DNA of 41,121 nt, taken from assembly GCF_000332055.1 (NCBI RefSeq), contig NZ_ALVZ01000181.1:1-41121 (forward strand). Direction: 5' to 3'. Below the pieces are notes generated by a model. It was given only the letters and a program-made list of their open reading frames with translations, was not told where the DNA came from and did no database searches. Positions within the stretch are counted from its first letter, which is position 1. The number at the start of each line of letters is the position of its first letter. This DNA comes from Xenococcus sp. PCC 7305. GTDB lineage: Bacteria > Cyanobacteriota > Cyanobacteriia > Cyanobacteriales > Xenococcaceae. The position numbers and the translations under genes were made by a program. Shown here one piece after another: positions 1 to 11,300 of the stretch.

Positions 1-13
1 TTGGCCTTTTTGC

Positions 14-823
14 ATGATTAAAAAAGTTTTAGGTGGATTTGGGACTGTTGCGGGGGCAACCTATCCTTTTAGAGCTTTAATATTATTTATCCGTCATCCT
101 AAACTAATAGGATATATTGTGATTCCAATTATTCTGAATCTGATTATCGCGATCGCAATTTATGGGGGATTACTATTTTTCGGCTTAGATTTAATCACAG
201 AAATCCAAGTTGATATTTCCACAAGATTGAGTCAATTTATTGCCGAGCTTCCTGCATGGCTCTCAATTCTCAACTATGGAGTATCGGGATTAATCTTGTT
301 ACTGAAACTTTTATTAACTATTGTTCTGTTTTTTGTCACAGGATTTATTTTGACTCAGTTCGGTGTTTTGTTAGGAGCACCTTGGTATGGACAACTTTCA
401 GAAAAGTTGGAGAAAATTCGCACAGGCAATGTAGAAATTGTCGAAGTTAGTCTCGCAACAGATCTTGGTAGGGCAATTTTATACGAGTTAAAAAAGATTG
501 TTTTGATGATTGGGATTGGGATTCCTTTATTAATCATCAACTTATTCCCCGGTATTGGAACCTTGATTGTCACCGCAAGTTGGTTTACTCTGAGCACGAC
601 GATTATTGGTCTTGATTTTATGGACTCTGCCCTTGAGAGAAGACGCTTAAAGTTCCGTAAAAAGTTAAATTTAGTTATTCAAAGTTTTCCTGCTAGTGCT
701 AGTTTTGCTCTAGTTTGTTTCTTTTTAATTAGTATTCCTTTAGTTAATTTATTTACGATTCCCCTATGTGTTGCCTCGGGAACCTTATTTGTCTGCGATC
801 GCGTTTTGCCAATTAATAATTGA
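14..823 (+). CDS. EI24 / CysZ-like integral membrane protein
   Basis: The 269-residue product is mostly hydrophobic, with membrane segments near residues 35-60, 90-120, 160-200 and 225-255. The N-terminus (GGFGTVAGATYPFRALILFI) and overall layout fit the EI24 family, which includes the sulfate permease CysZ. Function in cyanobacteria is not settled; membrane transport or etoposide-induced-protein-like roles are only family inference. The ATG at 14 has just 13 bases before it, with no stop in frame and no visible ribosome site, so the true start could lie outside the window. The gene converges on gltD; the 145 bp between them hold short tandem repeats. Confidence 0.75.
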   Translation: MIKKVLGGFGTVAGATYPFRALILFIRHPKLIGYIVIPIILNLIIAIAIYGGLLFFGLDLITEIQVDISTRLSQFIAELPAWLSILNYGVSGLILLLKLLLTIVLFFVTGFILTQFGVLLGAPWYGQLSEKLEKIRTGNVEIVEVSLATDLGRAILYELKKIVLMIGIGIPLLIINLFPGIGTLIVTASWFTLSTTIIGLDFMDSALERRRLKFRKKLNLVIQSFPASASFALVCFFLISIPLVNLFTIPLCVASGTLFVCDRVLPINN

Positions 824-866
824 TAGCAATTTTTTGGCTCGTGAGGTGTTACAAATTTAAGTTTTA

Positions 867-930
867 GGGAACAGGGAACAGGGAACAGGGAACAAAAATT
901 TTCCCCAAATCCCCAAATCCCCAAATCCCA
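867..930. repeat. Two adjacent short tandem repeats (GGGAACA x4, CCCCAAAT x3)
   Basis: Four perfect copies of GGGAACA (867-894) are followed by three copies of CCCCAAAT (903-926) and a partial fourth. They lie between the convergent ends of the EI24 gene and gltD. The heptamer is the same family, in either orientation, as arrays at about 13.4, 14.6, 16.0 and 16.35 kb. This resembles the STRR elements known from cyanobacteria. Confidence 0.9.
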
Positions 931-968
931 ATTCAGAACTAGTAAATTTTGTACGAATCGAACTCAGG

Positions 969-2447
969 TTAGGGCAAATCCGTACTCCCCATTAAATAGC
1001 GATCGCATTCACGAGCTACCCCGCGACCCTCATCGAATGCCCAAACCACTAGACTTTGACCCCGACGACAATCTCCTGCAGCAAAAACTCCAGGAATACT
1101 CGTATTGTATTGGTTATATTCGGCTTTGATATTACTACGACCATCGCGATCGAGCCCCAAAGAATCAAGGAGTGGTTGTTCGGGCCCCAAGAAACCCATA
1201 GCGAGCAATACTAATTGTGCCGGTACAACTTTTTCGGTGCCAGGAACATGTTGCGGAGTAAAGCGACCATTCTCATCTTTTGCCCACTGAATCTGCACCG
1301 TATGAACTGCTTTGACTTGTCCTGACTCATCCCCTTCAAACTTGGTTGCTGTAGTCAGATAGCCTCTGGGATCACCACCAAATTTAGCAGCAGCTTCCTC
1401 TTGTCCATAATCTAGGCGGTAAACTTTCGGCCATTCGGGCCAGGGATTATCAGCCGCACGTTCTAGGGGAGGTTGGGGCATAATTTCTAGTTGTTCTAAG
1501 CTGCTACAACCATGCCGTACCGATGTCCCTACGCAGTCAGTTCCTGTGTCACCACCACCAATAATTACCACGTCTTTTCCTTGGGCAGAAATACTAGGAT
1601 CTCTTTGCTCAAGAATTGCTTGGGTGTTTTCTGTCAGAAATTCCATGGCAAAATGAATACCTTTTAGATCACGACCTTCGATTGGCAGATCTCTTGGTTT
1701 GGTAGCTCCAGTACAAAGAATAACCGAATCATATTCTTTGAGTAATTGCTCAGCAGGCAAATCCTTGCCAATTTCGGTATTGCAGATAAATTCTACACCT
1801 TCTTGCTCTAATAGTTCGATGCGACGCAGCACAATCTCTTTTTTATCCAGTTTCATATTGGGGATGCCATACATTAGCAGCCCTCCTGGTCGATCTGCCC
1901 GTTCAAAGACCTTTACCCAATGACCTGCTTTATTGAGTTGAGCAGCGGCACAAAGCCCTGCAGGCCCAGAGCCAATGACCGCAACTTTTTTCCCTGTGCG
2001 TTTTTCTGGTGGTTCAGGCGTTACCCAACCTGATTCCCAACCTTTTTCGATAATCGAATATTCAATATTTTTAATTGTTACAGGAGGATTATGAATCCCC
2101 AACACACAAGCACCTTCACAAGGGGCAGGGCAAACCCGACCAGTAAACTCTGGGAAATTATTGGTTTTATGTAATCTTTCTAAGGCTTCACGCCAGAGTC
2201 CGCGATAGATTAGATCATTCCATTCGGGAATTAGATTATTAATGGGGCAACCACTAGCCATCCGATTAATGGTGATTCCCGTGTGACAAAAAGGTGTCCC
2301 GCAATCCATACATCTTGCCGCCTGAGTTTTGAGATTGTCCTCTGGCATCGGCAGATGAAATTCGTCCCAATTATGGATGCGCTCTGCTGCCGGTAATTCT
2401 GAAGGGTCTTCGCGGAGATATTCAATAAAGCCTGTTGGTTTTCCCAT
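969..2447 (-). CDS. gltD: Glutamate synthase small subunit (NAD(P)H-GOGAT beta)
   Basis: The 492-residue protein oxidises NAD(P)H and passes electrons through FAD and iron-sulfur clusters to the large subunit GltB for glutamate synthesis from glutamine and 2-oxoglutarate. Visible motifs in order are the N-terminal cysteine clusters (CMDCGTPFC near residue 43; CPAPCEGAC near residue 106), the FAD-binding glycine motif [10 protein letters not shown] near residue 155 and the second dinucleotide motif [15 protein letters not shown] near residue 293. The C-terminal [18 protein letters not shown] is the typical flavin-contact segment. Length is normal for the family. It lies 98 bp downstream of gltB on the same strand, so co-transcription is likely, although a palindromic repeat separates them. 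Confidence 0.97.
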   Translation of the reverse strand: MGKPTGFIEYLREDPSELPAAERIHNWDEFHLPMPEDNLKTQAARCMDCGTPFCHTGITINRMASGCPINNLIPEWNDLIYRGLWREALERLHKTNNFPEFTGRVCPAPCEGACVLGIHNPPVTIKNIEYSIIEKGWESGWVTPEPPEKRTGKKVAVIGSGPAGLCAAAQLNKAGHWVKVFERADRPGGLLMYGIPNMKLDKKEIVLRRIELLEQEGVEFICNTEIGKDLPAEQLLKEYDSVILCTGATKPRDLPIEGRDLKGIHFAMEFLTENTQAILEQRDPSISAQGKDVVIIGGGDTGTDCVGTSVRHGCSSLEQLEIMPQPPLERAADNPWPEWPKVYRLDYGQEEAAAKFGGDPRGYLTTATKFEGDESGQVKAVHTVQIQWAKDENGRFTPQHVPGTEKVVPAQLVLLAMGFLGPEQPLLDSLGLDRDGRSNIKAEYNQYNTSIPGVFAAGDCRRGQSLVVWAFDEGRGVARECDRYLMGSTDLP

Positions 2448-2484
2448 AGTCGATTAAAAAATTATGAATGATGAATTATTGATG

Positions 2485-2512
2485 GTAGAGACGTAGCATG
2501 CTACGTCTCTAC
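2485..2512. repeat. Perfect 28-bp palindrome between gltB and gltD
   Basis: Bases 2485-2512 are exactly self-complementary (half-site GTAGAGACGTAGCA). They are followed at once by a second small inverted repeat, GCGGA-T-TCCGC, and a partial third copy of GATGCTACGTCC. Palindromes of this type are dispersed in cyanobacterial intergenic DNA. Transcribed from gltB, it would form a hairpin in the intercistronic mRNA and could attenuate or stabilise the message; there is no T-run typical of a terminator. Confidence 0.85.
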
Positions 2513-2545
2513 GCGGATTCCGCCACGGATGCTACGTCCCTTGAA

Positions 2546-5500
2546 TCAGCTGCCGCTAATACGGGATACATCGCGGGCATTAGCTTCAAAGGCTGCATTT
2601 AGGGCATCGTCGCCACTTAATCCTTCTGCGATCGCATTCTTGATTGCCTGCAACACCCGCTTATAATCTCGGGGCATTACCTTGACAAATTTGGCTGCTG
2701 TCTCCTGCCAATTAGATAGCACTTTGGCTGCTTTTTGACTATTGGTATAATCAGCATGGTTTTGGATCATCTGGTAAATAGTTTCGCGGTCTTCCTCATC
2801 AAGGGGCTCAATATCTGCCATTTGGGTATTGCAACGAGTCGCAAAATCCCCATCCTCATCGAGAATATAGGCCACGCCGCCACTCATACCTGCACCAAAG
2901 TTCCGTCCAGTAGAGCCAAGAATCACAACCTTTCCTCCAGTCATATATTCACAAGCATGGTCTCCCACGGCCTCTACTACAGCGTTAACTCCAGAGTTGC
3001 GAACGCAGAAGCGTTCCCCTGCGATGCCATAAATATAGGCTTCCCCCGCAGTTGCGCCATAAAATGCCACATTACCAATGATGATATTATCCTCGGGCAC
3101 AAAGGTTGAAACCTTGGGAGGATAAACAATTATTTTGCCACCACTCAAACCCTTACCGAGATAATCATTGGCATCTCCTTCTAATTCGAGAGTCACACCC
3201 TTGGGCACAAATGCTCCCAAACTTTGTCCGGCACTGCCTTGGAAATGCAGATGAATGGTATCTTCTGGCAAGCCATTCCAATGACGTTTGGTGATTTCAT
3301 TGCCCAAAATTGTCCCTACTACCCGATTGACATTTTTAATCGGCAAGGTCGCTTTAACCTTTTCTCCTTGCTCGATCGCAGGTTTGCAGAGATCAAGTAA
3401 GGTGGTAATGTCCAGGGATTTATCTAAGCCGTGATCTTGAGGAATTTGGCAATAACGACCGACTTCTGGGGCAACTTCCGGCTGGTGCAAGATTGGCGAG
3501 AGATCAATACCTTTTGCTTTCCAATGATCAACTGCTTTTTTCGCTTCCAAGACATCGGTACGCCCGACCATTTCGTTCAGAGTCCGAAACCCTAAGCTGG
3601 CCATAATCTCACGAACCTCTTCGGCGATAAACCGCATGAAGTTCACAGTGTAAGCAGGATCACCAATAAAGTTTTTCCGTAGTCTGGGGTCTTGTGTGGC
3701 CACACCGGCAGGACAAGTATTCATATGACAAACCCGCATCATAATGCAGCCGAGAGTAACCAAGGGGGCCGTGGAAAAACCAAATTCCTCCGCACCCAAG
3801 AGAGTTGCGATCGCAACATCCCGACCAGTTTTCATTTGACCGTCGGTTTCGACAGCAATCCGACTGCGCAGATTATTCAAAACTAAGGTTTGATGGGTTT
3901 CAGCTAAGCCCAACTCCCAAGGTAAACCCGCATGTTTAATCGAAGTTTGGGGCGAGGCTCCGGTTCCTCCGTCAAAACCAGAAACTAAGACCACATCAGC
4001 ATGGGCTTTGGCCACTCCAGCAGCGATCGTGCCGACCCCAACCTCGGAAACTAGTTTGACGCTAATGCGAGCTTCCCGATTGGCATTTTTCAGGTCATGA
4101 ATCAACTCAGCCAAATCTTCAATGGAGTAAATATCATGATGGGGTGGAGGTGAAATTAAGCCCACACCGGGGGTGGAATGGCGCACTTTGGCAATCCAAG
4201 GATAGACTTTCTTCCCTGGCAGCTGACCCCCTTCTCCTGGTTTTGCCCCCTGAGCCATTTTGATCTGGAGCTCTTTGGCTTGGGACAGGTACAAACTGGT
4301 CACCCCAAAACGCCCTGAGGCTACTTGCTTGATGGCACTATTTTTCGAGTCCCCTTGTTCGTTTGTCCAGGTGTAACGCTCAGGATCTTCGCCGCCTTCG
4401 CCTGTATTCGATCTCCCACCAATGCGATTCATTGCGATCGCCAGGGATTCATGGGCTTCTTTGGAAATTGAGCCGTAACTCATCGCCCCGGTCTTGAACC
4501 GCTTCATAATCTCTTCGACGGGTTCTACTTCTTCGAGGGGAATTGCTTCGCGCTCTTTATATTCGAGTAAGCCTCTGAGGGTAAAGCGTTGCTTATTTTG
4601 ATCGTTGACCAGTTGGGAATATTGTTTGAAAAGCTGGTAATCACCAATTTTGACCGCCTGCTGCAAGGTATGAATAGTTTGGGGACTAAATAAATGAGCT
4701 TCGCCGTCTTTGCGCCATTGATATTCACCACCAACATCGAGGGTATGGACATTGACATCGCGATCGGGGAAAGCTCGATTATGACGCAAAATGGTTTCCT
4801 GGGCGATCGCAGCCAAATCTGCCCCCTCGATCCTCGAAGCTGTCCAGGTGAAATAGCGATCAATTACCGAATGATTCAGCCCGATCGCTTCAAAAATTTG
4901 TGCGCCGCGATAGCTTTGGAGAGTGGAAATCCCAATTTTCGAGGCAATTTTAATGGTGCCTTTGGTTACGGCTTTAATATAGTTTTTACAGGCTTTCTGG
5001 TAATCCACATCCAGTAAAATCCTCTCGTTAATCATTTCATCGAGAGTGGCAAAGGCCAAATAGGGATTAATGGCACCGCAACCATAACCGAGTAGGACCG
5101 CAAAATGATGTACTTCTCTAGGTTCTCCCGATTCAAGAACAATCCCCACTCTGGTGCGAGTGCCTTGGCGAATCAGATGGTGATGTAAACCTGCCACTGC
5201 TAGCAAAGCAGGAATGGGAGCTTGCTCAGCCGTGACACCTCGATCGCTCAGGATCAGAATACTCGTACCATCTGCGATCGCCTTGTCTGCATCGGCACAA
5301 AGCTGATTAATTGCTGCTTCTAACCCGGCTTCTCCTGTGCTCGGATCAAACAGAATTGGCAAAGTCGCCGATTGAAAATCCCCCTCAAGTTGTTTGAGCT
5401 TAGCTAGCTCAGCATTAGTAATGACAGGAGTTTTTAACTTAATCAGATGACAACTCTCAGGTTGCGGGTCGAGCAAGTTACTTTCAGAACCGATGGTAGT

Positions 5501-7150
5501 GACTGGGGAGGTGACAATTTCTTCGCGAATTGAATCGATGGGGGGATTAGTTACCTGAGCAAATAGCTGTTGGAAATAATCGTAAAGCAGTTTCGGGCGA
5601 TCAGAAAGTACGGCCAAGGGCGTATCAGTTCCCATGGAGCCCAGGGCTTCAACTCCATTTAGCCCCATTGGTTTGAGTAGCATTCGCAGCTCTTCAAAGG
5701 TATAACCGAAGGCCATTTGTTTTTGCAAAATTGTCGCCGCCTCGGAGTCAGCAACCGATGCTCGACCATTGCCATTAGCAGAATTTGCCTCCGGTAAAGA
5801 TGCCAAATCTACTAGGTTTTTATTCAACCATTCGCGATAGGGATGTTCTGCGACAATTGCTTGCTTAATCTCTTCATCCGCTACAATTCGGCCCTCTTCC
5901 ATATTGACCAGGAACATACGCCCTGGTTCGAGCCTTCCTTTCAAAGCTACCTGCTCAGGAGCGATCGGCAAAACCCCAGCTTCTGAGGCCATGATTACCA
6001 AATTATCTTTGGTCACATAATAACGAGAAGGTCGTAGGCCATTGCGATCTAGAACCGCGCCGACCATGGTGCCATCGGTAAAGGCGATCGAGGCCGGGCC
6101 ATCCCAAGGTTCCATTAAGCAGGAATGATATTCATAAAAAGCCTTTTGCTGATCACTCATCGATTCGTGAGCTGTCCAGGGCTCAGGAATCATCATCATC
6201 ACCGCATGGGGTAGCGATCGCCCTGCCAAGACCAAAAGTTCTAAAGTATTATCAAAAATGCTGGAGTCACTGCCATTGATGTTGATTAGATTTTGCACCT
6301 TCTTCATGTCTTCGCCGAATAGCTCCGACTCAAACAAAGACTGCCTCGCATGCATCCAGTTAATATTACCGCGCAAAGTATTGATCTCCCCATTATGGGC
6401 AATGTAGCGATAGGGATGAGATCTTTCCCAACTAGGGAAGGTATTAGTACTAAAGCGAGAATGAACCAAGGCTAGGGCACTTTCGACATCTTTGTCGTGA
6501 AGTTCGGGGTAATATTCTCCCACCTGCATTGGCATCAACATGCCTTTATAAACAATGGTGCGGCAGGAAACACTGGACTCATACCAAAATGAATCTCCGA
6601 CTTCTTCGTGAACTGCTCGGTGACTGCGTTTGCGAACGACAAACAGTCGGCGCTCAAAAGCTGCCTCATCAAGGTCAGCTGCTCTTCGGATAAAAGCTTG
6701 TTGCATGAAGGGCTCACTGGATTTTGCGGTGTCCCCCATGGTGGAGTTGTCGGTAGGGACATCGCGCCAACCGATTACTTGTTGCCCTTCTTCGGTGACA
6801 ATCCTTTCAAATACCTTTCTCCCTTGCTCCCTAAGAGCTGGGTCGGGGGAAGCATAAATCATGGCAACCCCATAATGGCCTGCTTCAGGAAGGGTAATAT
6901 TTTCCTGGGCTGCGACTTTTTTGAGGAACTTATGTGGTATTTGCATCAAAATCCCTGCCCCGTCCCCTGTATTGGTTTCAGCACCACAAGCTCCACGATG
7001 TTCCAAGTTAATCAGAATCGTCAAAGCTTGTTCTACCAACTCATGGGACTTCTCGCCATTCATATGGACGATAAAACCGACACCACAGGCATCATGCTCG
7101 AATTGAGGATCGTATAGACCTTGTTTGGAGGGCAGCTGATTATGATTCAT
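2546..7150 (-). CDS. gltB: Glutamate synthase large subunit (NAD(P)H-GOGAT alpha)
   Basis: This protein of about 1534 residues releases ammonia from glutamine and channels it to 2-oxoglutarate on FMN. The class II amidotransferase domain begins at the processed Cys in EHDACGVGF, about 22 residues after the chosen ATG. The central and FMN domains follow, with [20 protein letters not shown]. The 3Fe-4S cysteines are in [18 protein letters not shown] beta-helix ([14 protein letters not shown] onward) closes the protein. The segment [11 protein letters not shown] and the [14 protein letters not shown] block look closer to the GltD-partnered type than to ferredoxin GOGAT, and gltD is adjacent. The open frame extends 12 codons upstream to a TTG (7186), but the ATG at 7150 gives the usual short propeptide. 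Confidence 0.95.
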   Translation of the reverse strand: MNHNQLPSKQGLYDPQFEHDACGVGFIVHMNGEKSHELVEQALTILINLEHRGACGAETNTGDGAGILMQIPHKFLKKVAAQENITLPEAGHYGVAMIYASPDPALREQGRKVFERIVTEEGQQVIGWRDVPTDNSTMGDTAKSSEPFMQQAFIRRAADLDEAAFERRLFVVRKRSHRAVHEEVGDSFWYESSVSCRTIVYKGMLMPMQVGEYYPELHDKDVESALALVHSRFSTNTFPSWERSHPYRYIAHNGEINTLRGNINWMHARQSLFESELFGEDMKKVQNLININGSDSSIFDNTLELLVLAGRSLPHAVMMMIPEPWTAHESMSDQQKAFYEYHSCLMEPWDGPASIAFTDGTMVGAVLDRNGLRPSRYYVTKDNLVIMASEAGVLPIAPEQVALKGRLEPGRMFLVNMEEGRIVADEEIKQAIVAEHPYREWLNKNLVDLASLPEANSANGNGRASVADSEAATILQKQMAFGYTFEELRMLLKPMGLNGVEALGSMGTDTPLAVLSDRPKLLYDYFQQLFAQVTNPPIDSIREEIVTSPVTTIGSESNLLDPQPESCHLIKLKTPVITNAELAKLKQLEGDFQSATLPILFDPSTGEAGLEAAINQLCADADKAIADGTSILILSDRGVTAEQAPIPALLAVAGLHHHLIRQGTRTRVGIVLESGEPREVHHFAVLLGYGCGAINPYLAFATLDEMINERILLDVDYQKACKNYIKAVTKGTIKIASKIGISTLQSYRGAQIFEAIGLNHSVIDRYFTWTASRIEGADLAAIAQETILRHNRAFPDRDVNVHTLDVGGEYQWRKDGEAHLFSPQTIHTLQQAVKIGDYQLFKQYSQLVNDQNKQRFTLRGLLEYKEREAIPLEEVEPVEEIMKRFKTGAMSYGSISKEAHESLAIAMNRIGGRSNTGEGGEDPERYTWTNEQGDSKNSAIKQVASGRFGVTSLYLSQAKELQIKMAQGAKPGEGGQLPGKKVYPWIAKVRHSTPGVGLISPPPHHDIYSIEDLAELIHDLKNANREARISVKLVSEVGVGTIAAGVAKAHADVVLVSGFDGGTGASPQTSIKHAGLPWELGLAETHQTLVLNNLRSRIAVETDGQMKTGRDVAIATLLGAEEFGFSTAPLVTLGCIMMRVCHMNTCPAGVATQDPRLRKNFIGDPAYTVNFMRFIAEEVREIMASLGFRTLNEMVGRTDVLEAKKAVDHWKAKGIDLSPILHQPEVAPEVGRYCQIPQDHGLDKSLDITTLLDLCKPAIEQGEKVKATLPIKNVNRVVGTILGNEITKRHWNGLPEDTIHLHFQGSAGQSLGAFVPKGVTLELEGDANDYLGKGLSGGKIIVYPPKVSTFVPEDNIIIGNVAFYGATAGEAYIYGIAGERFCVRNSGVNAVVEAVGDHACEYMTGGKVVILGSTGRNFGAGMSGGVAYILDEDGDFATRCNTQMADIEPLDEEDRETIYQMIQNHADYTNSQKAAKVLSNWQETAAKFVKVMPRDYKRVLQAIKNAIAEGLSGDDALNAAFEANARDVSRISGS

Positions 7151-7293
7151 TTTGATAAACAAACTATTGGCAAATACCAAAGACAAATAAAATATAGTTA
7201 TTTAATTTTACCGAGAGAGGTTGATCTCGCAAAATTTTTAATGAAATGATCACAATCAGATTACAAAATGATATTTTGCTCCAAGACGTTTAT

Positions 7294-7308
7294 CCTCCTT
7301 CGCGGAGG
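7294..7308. other. Small inverted repeat upstream of gltB
   Basis: CCTCC-TTCGC-GGAGG forms a five-base-pair hairpin in the 187 bp between the start of gltB and the end of the DUF5615 gene. It lies downstream of the minus-strand DUF5615 gene and could contribute to its 3' end, but it lacks a U-tract. The rest of the gap is AT-rich; I looked for an NtcA-type site (GTA-N8-TAC) before gltB and did not find a convincing one. Confidence 0.4.
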
Positions 7309-7337
7309 TAGTTAGTCGCGCTTAGTGTCGCGCCACA

Positions 7338-7730
7338 TTAGGGAATAAATAATCGGCCTACTCCCTTATAATTTTCAATATCCAAGACAATTTCAATCAT
7401 GCGATCTACACATTGTTCTCGATAGTTAAACTCATCAAGACGATCAAGAGCTCCGATAGTAACTACAGGCAATGAAGCCGTTGTATTTTCTTCACGGATG
7501 ACTTGCTCTAATGAGTCTTTTCCTTTCATGTTGCGATTAGCAGTCAGAATTATCATCTTATTTGATTGAGCAAAACGCCATAAAATGCGATCGCTAGTGT
7601 CCATAGATAATCCAGCTTCTTTTAAAGTAATAAAACGAATAGATAGGAGATCCAACCAGCCAAGTTTAGTCAAAATACCAAGAAATACAGGAGTATATCC
7701 ATCAAGATTGTAATCAACCAAGAAAATCAT
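7338..7730 (-). CDS. DUF5615 / Mut7-C PIN-like protein, probable toxin of a DUF433 pair
   Basis: This 130-residue protein starts MIFLVDYNLDGY, the usual N-terminal acidic strand of the DUF5615 PIN-like family, and contains ILTANRNMKGKD where relatives carry the TRDxDF-type acidic motif. It probably acts as an RNase-type toxin, by family inference. Its ATG overlaps the TGA of the upstream DUF433 gene (TGATG, shared base 7730), and GAGG sits four bases before it, so translation is coupled. A TTG one codon upstream is possible but too close to that ribosome site. The DUF433-then-DUF5615 order is a recurrent cyanobacterial toxin-antitoxin-like arrangement. Function is not proven for this pair. 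Confidence 0.75.
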   Translation of the reverse strand: MIFLVDYNLDGYTPVFLGILTKLGWLDLLSIRFITLKEAGLSMDTSDRILWRFAQSNKMIILTANRNMKGKDSLEQVIREENTTASLPVVTIGALDRLDEFNYREQCVDRMIEIVLDIENYKGVGRLFIP

Positions 7731-8104
7731 CAAACCTCAGAAGCTCGTCTGGCTTTTTGTTCTTCAAGTTTTCTCCAGAGAGACTCTGATTCTGGTTTAT
7801 GAGGTACTTTAGCAATGCGATCAAAATGCTGACTATTCCTATCTGCCCAATACTGATAAATTTCTTTTCTCGTCTGCAATACTTCTTGATATTCCTTTTC
7901 TATCTGGGTTTTATGATCCTCAATGTAAGATAATGCAGCCTCGATTTGTTCGTCTGTGAGGTTAAATTTATCGCGGACTAACTTTTTTGGATATTCAGCT
8001 TTCAATAGATCTATTACGTCATAAAGAGTAATTCTAGTTCCTGAAATGGTTAATCCTCTTTCAGTAAGAATAATTTCTGACTTTTTATGCGAAACTTTTG
8101 TCAT
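7730..8104 (-). CDS. DUF433 family protein, probable antitoxin
   Basis: The 124-residue protein carries the DUF433 core, a winged-helix-like fold, at residues 10-65: ERGLTISGTRITLYDVIDLL followed by the helix LTDEQIEAALSYIEDH. The charged C-terminal half (about 66-124) is likely helical and may bind the DUF5615 partner. The gene overlaps the start of the downstream DUF5615 gene, the usual antitoxin-first order. The 197 bp upstream are AT-rich and separate it from the divergent caspase-STAND-WD40 gene, so the two transcription units could share a regulatory region. Confidence 0.8.
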   Translation of the reverse strand: MTKVSHKKSEIILTERGLTISGTRITLYDVIDLLKAEYPKKLVRDKFNLTDEQIEAALSYIEDHKTQIEKEYQEVLQTRKEIYQYWADRNSQHFDRIAKVPHKPESESLWRKLEEQKARRASEV

Positions 8105-8301
8105 GATATTACTTGATTTAAATACCTTTGTAGACTTTTTGAAAGCAATAATCTTGTTATAATTTTATCTTCTTACAGGAATTAGGCGATATATCAATTT
8201 CATTACAGAAAAGTGATTATTAACTTGGCTCCCAATGTTTAAAGTTTTATTACAAAAAAACTTCTTTTGCATAAAAACATCAATTTGCAACTGAGTAATA
8301 G

Positions 8302-11300
8302 ATGGCGGTAGCGAGCGGGTCAAGTCCTATGTCCAAATCCTTCGATCGCAGTATTGCCATAGTCATTGGCATCAATGAATACCAAAATGGCATTGCACCT
8401 TTGCAAACTCCAGTGTCAGATGCGATCGCGATCGCGACTATCCTCAGCGAAAGTTACCAATATCATTTGATTCATCCTGATTTTAATTCGGGCGTAATCT
8501 TAAATGAATATGCCAAGAAGGAGCAACTAAAAAATCTGTTTACAGATATCCTGCCAAACCAGATAAAACCCACCAATCGAGATCGCCTACTCTTATATTT
8601 TGCGGGGCATGGCCTAGCTCGCAACAGTGACATTGGCCCAGAAGGTTATCTCGTGCCCCAGGATGGAGATATCAAACAAAAAGACTCTTTATTGAGAATG
8701 ATAGATCTCCACGATTGGTTATCCCAATTGCACTGTCGTCATCTGCTCGTGATTCTCGATTGTTGTTTTGCCGGGACGTTTCGTTGGGCAAGTACTCGCA
8801 AACTCATTCCCATCCCCGAGAAAATCCATTGGGAGCATTATCATCGTTTTATCAAATATCCCGCTTGGCAAGTAATTACTTCAGCAGCCCATAACCAAGA
8901 AGCTCTGGACTTTCTGAACAACCGAGATAGAGATAATAGCAAAAAACATTCCCCCTTTGCCGAAGGATTGATTAAAGCTTTAGGCGATCGCCAGGCCGAT
9001 TTAATTGCTGATGGGGTAATCACAACTCCCGAACTTTATCTTTATCTGAGGGATTATGTCGGGTTGAGTTCCCAGGAAAGACAAACCCCAGGATTTTTCC
9101 CCCTCAAAAATCACGATCGCGGAGAATATATTTTCAAGCTGCCGGATCTCGAACCAGATTTAGAACCGGCACCACCATTAGACAAAAATCACAATCCCTA
9201 TCGAGGTCTAGAATCCTTTGAAGAAAGACATGCCGACTTATTTTTTGGTCGCCAAGAGGTCATTCAAGAGCTAGCGGCCAAAGTTGGGCGATCGCAGCAA
9301 CAACTAACTGTAGTTTTGGGTATTTCTGGCTCGGGAAAATCTAGTTTAGTTAAAGCCGGCTTAATTCCCTATTTGCGCCAAAAGCAGGCTCAGAAATGGC
9401 TAATTCTCAATCCCCTTCGACCAGGAACCAATCCCCATGCTGCCTTGGCCAGAGGCTTCTCTCAACTAGATAAATATTACAAACCAGTTGCCAATACGAC
9501 AATGTTAGGGCAGCGACTGCAAGATAACCTCTGCCAGTATATCAAGGCCATCAAAGCTTGGAGCCAGCAACATCCTAATTCAAGACTGTTGTTAGTAATT
9601 GATCAATTTGAAGAATTAATTACTCTAGAGCAAAAAACTATCTCTGCAAAGCCGCTGAGCAAGCTGGAGCCTCCCCAAATTACAGCAGAAAAAACCGCAT
9701 CATGGCAAGAATTTATCACTTTACTGGTCGATATCCTCAAAAAATGCCCCCAACTAAGTTTAGTTATTACTCTGCGTTCTGATTTTGAACCAAGATTCCT
9801 CAAATCAGCACTAGCTTCCGATTGGGAGAATTCTCGTTTTGTGGTTCGGGCGATGCGTTCTGATGAATTACGAGATGCTGTCGTCAAACCTGCTACCGAA
9901 ATGGCATTATATTTTGAGCCTGCAAATTTGGTTGATCGCCTGCTAGATGAAGTAGCGCAAACAGCAGGAGCCCTACCCTTACTATCTTTTGCCCTCAGCC
10001 AAATGTATGTCAGACTGCATCGAGCCTGGCTAGAAGAAGGACAAGAAGAACGTGCCCTAACAGTAGATGAAGACTTCGAGCAATCAGGGGGCGTAGCAGG
10101 TTCGCTGACCAGAAGAGCTAACGAAGAATATGATAAGTTGCCCGATGATGCCCATCGTCTAACCATGAGCCGAGTCATGTTGCGAATGGTGGAAATTGAA
10201 GGGGGCGAAGTCGTTAAACGTCGAGTATTGAAGCCAGAACTAATTTATCCTAGCGAAGCAGAAAACCAACGAGTGTCACGGGTGTTAAGTTCCCTCGTTG
10301 AGACTCGTTTAATTGTCACTGGCAAAGAGGCCGAAACAGATAGTATCTATTATGAGCCAGCCCATGATTTCTTGGTTCGAGGTTGGGATAAATTACAAGA
10401 TTGGCTATCCCAAGATCAACAACAGGATAATTTAGCTTTGCAACGGCTGTTAACTCCTGCGGCAGTTGATTGGCAAAATAAGTCAAAATCGCGGCTTTTT
10501 CTCTGGAATGCCAATCCTCGCTTAGATTTACTTCAACAAATCCTGCATTCTCAAGATAGTTGGTTTAATAAAATAGAAACGGAATTTGTGCGCTCTAGTA
10601 TTGCTAGAAAAAGATTTAATGTGCGCTTTCGTCGCGGCAGTGCGATCGCAATCATGAGTCTGCTCGCTACAGGTCTAATTTTCGCTTTGTTTGGAGAAAC
10701 TAATGCTCAAATCGGTCAAAGCAAAGCTTCTAATCAATCAGCCAAAGCTGGTTTAACTTCGAAAAATACCCTAGATTCCATGGTTGATAGTCTGCGCGCT
10801 GCCAAATTGTTAAAAAATCCCCTAGTAAAAATCCTAAATCCCCAAAAGCAGCTACAGAAAGAAATCACAGGAACTTTGCTCTGGTCAATTCACCAAGTCA
10901 AAGAAGTTAATCGTTTGCAAGGTTCTACAGTACCAGTTAGAAGTGTAATTAGTCCCCAAGGTGATCTGATAGCTAGTGCCGAAGACAACGGTTGGATTAG
11001 GTTATGGAACTTGCAAGGAGAAAAATTAGCCAATTGGCAAGCTGATAACCAAAGAGTTTGGGCTGTTTCTTTTAGTCCCGATCAAAAATTGTTAGTTAGT
11101 GGTTCCGAAAACGGTAAAATTCGCCTCTGGAACTTAGAAAACAAAATATTATCGGGCTTCGCCCTTGAAGGCAGAGGGAAGATGGCAGAGGGCAGATGGT
11201 TTAAATCTGCTTCTTCCTATGATTCTCAGAGCTCACAAGACCTCGTGACGCTGATCGCCCAATGGCAGGGTCATCCAGGGATTCTCAGAGATGTCAGCTT

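Noticed and set aside
7151-7186. 12-codon extension of gltB from a TTG
   Set aside because: The ATG at 7150 places the catalytic Cys at the usual distance after a short propeptide.
7187-7337. NtcA site controlling gltB
   Set aside because: No GTA-N8-TAC match with a plausible -10 region was found.
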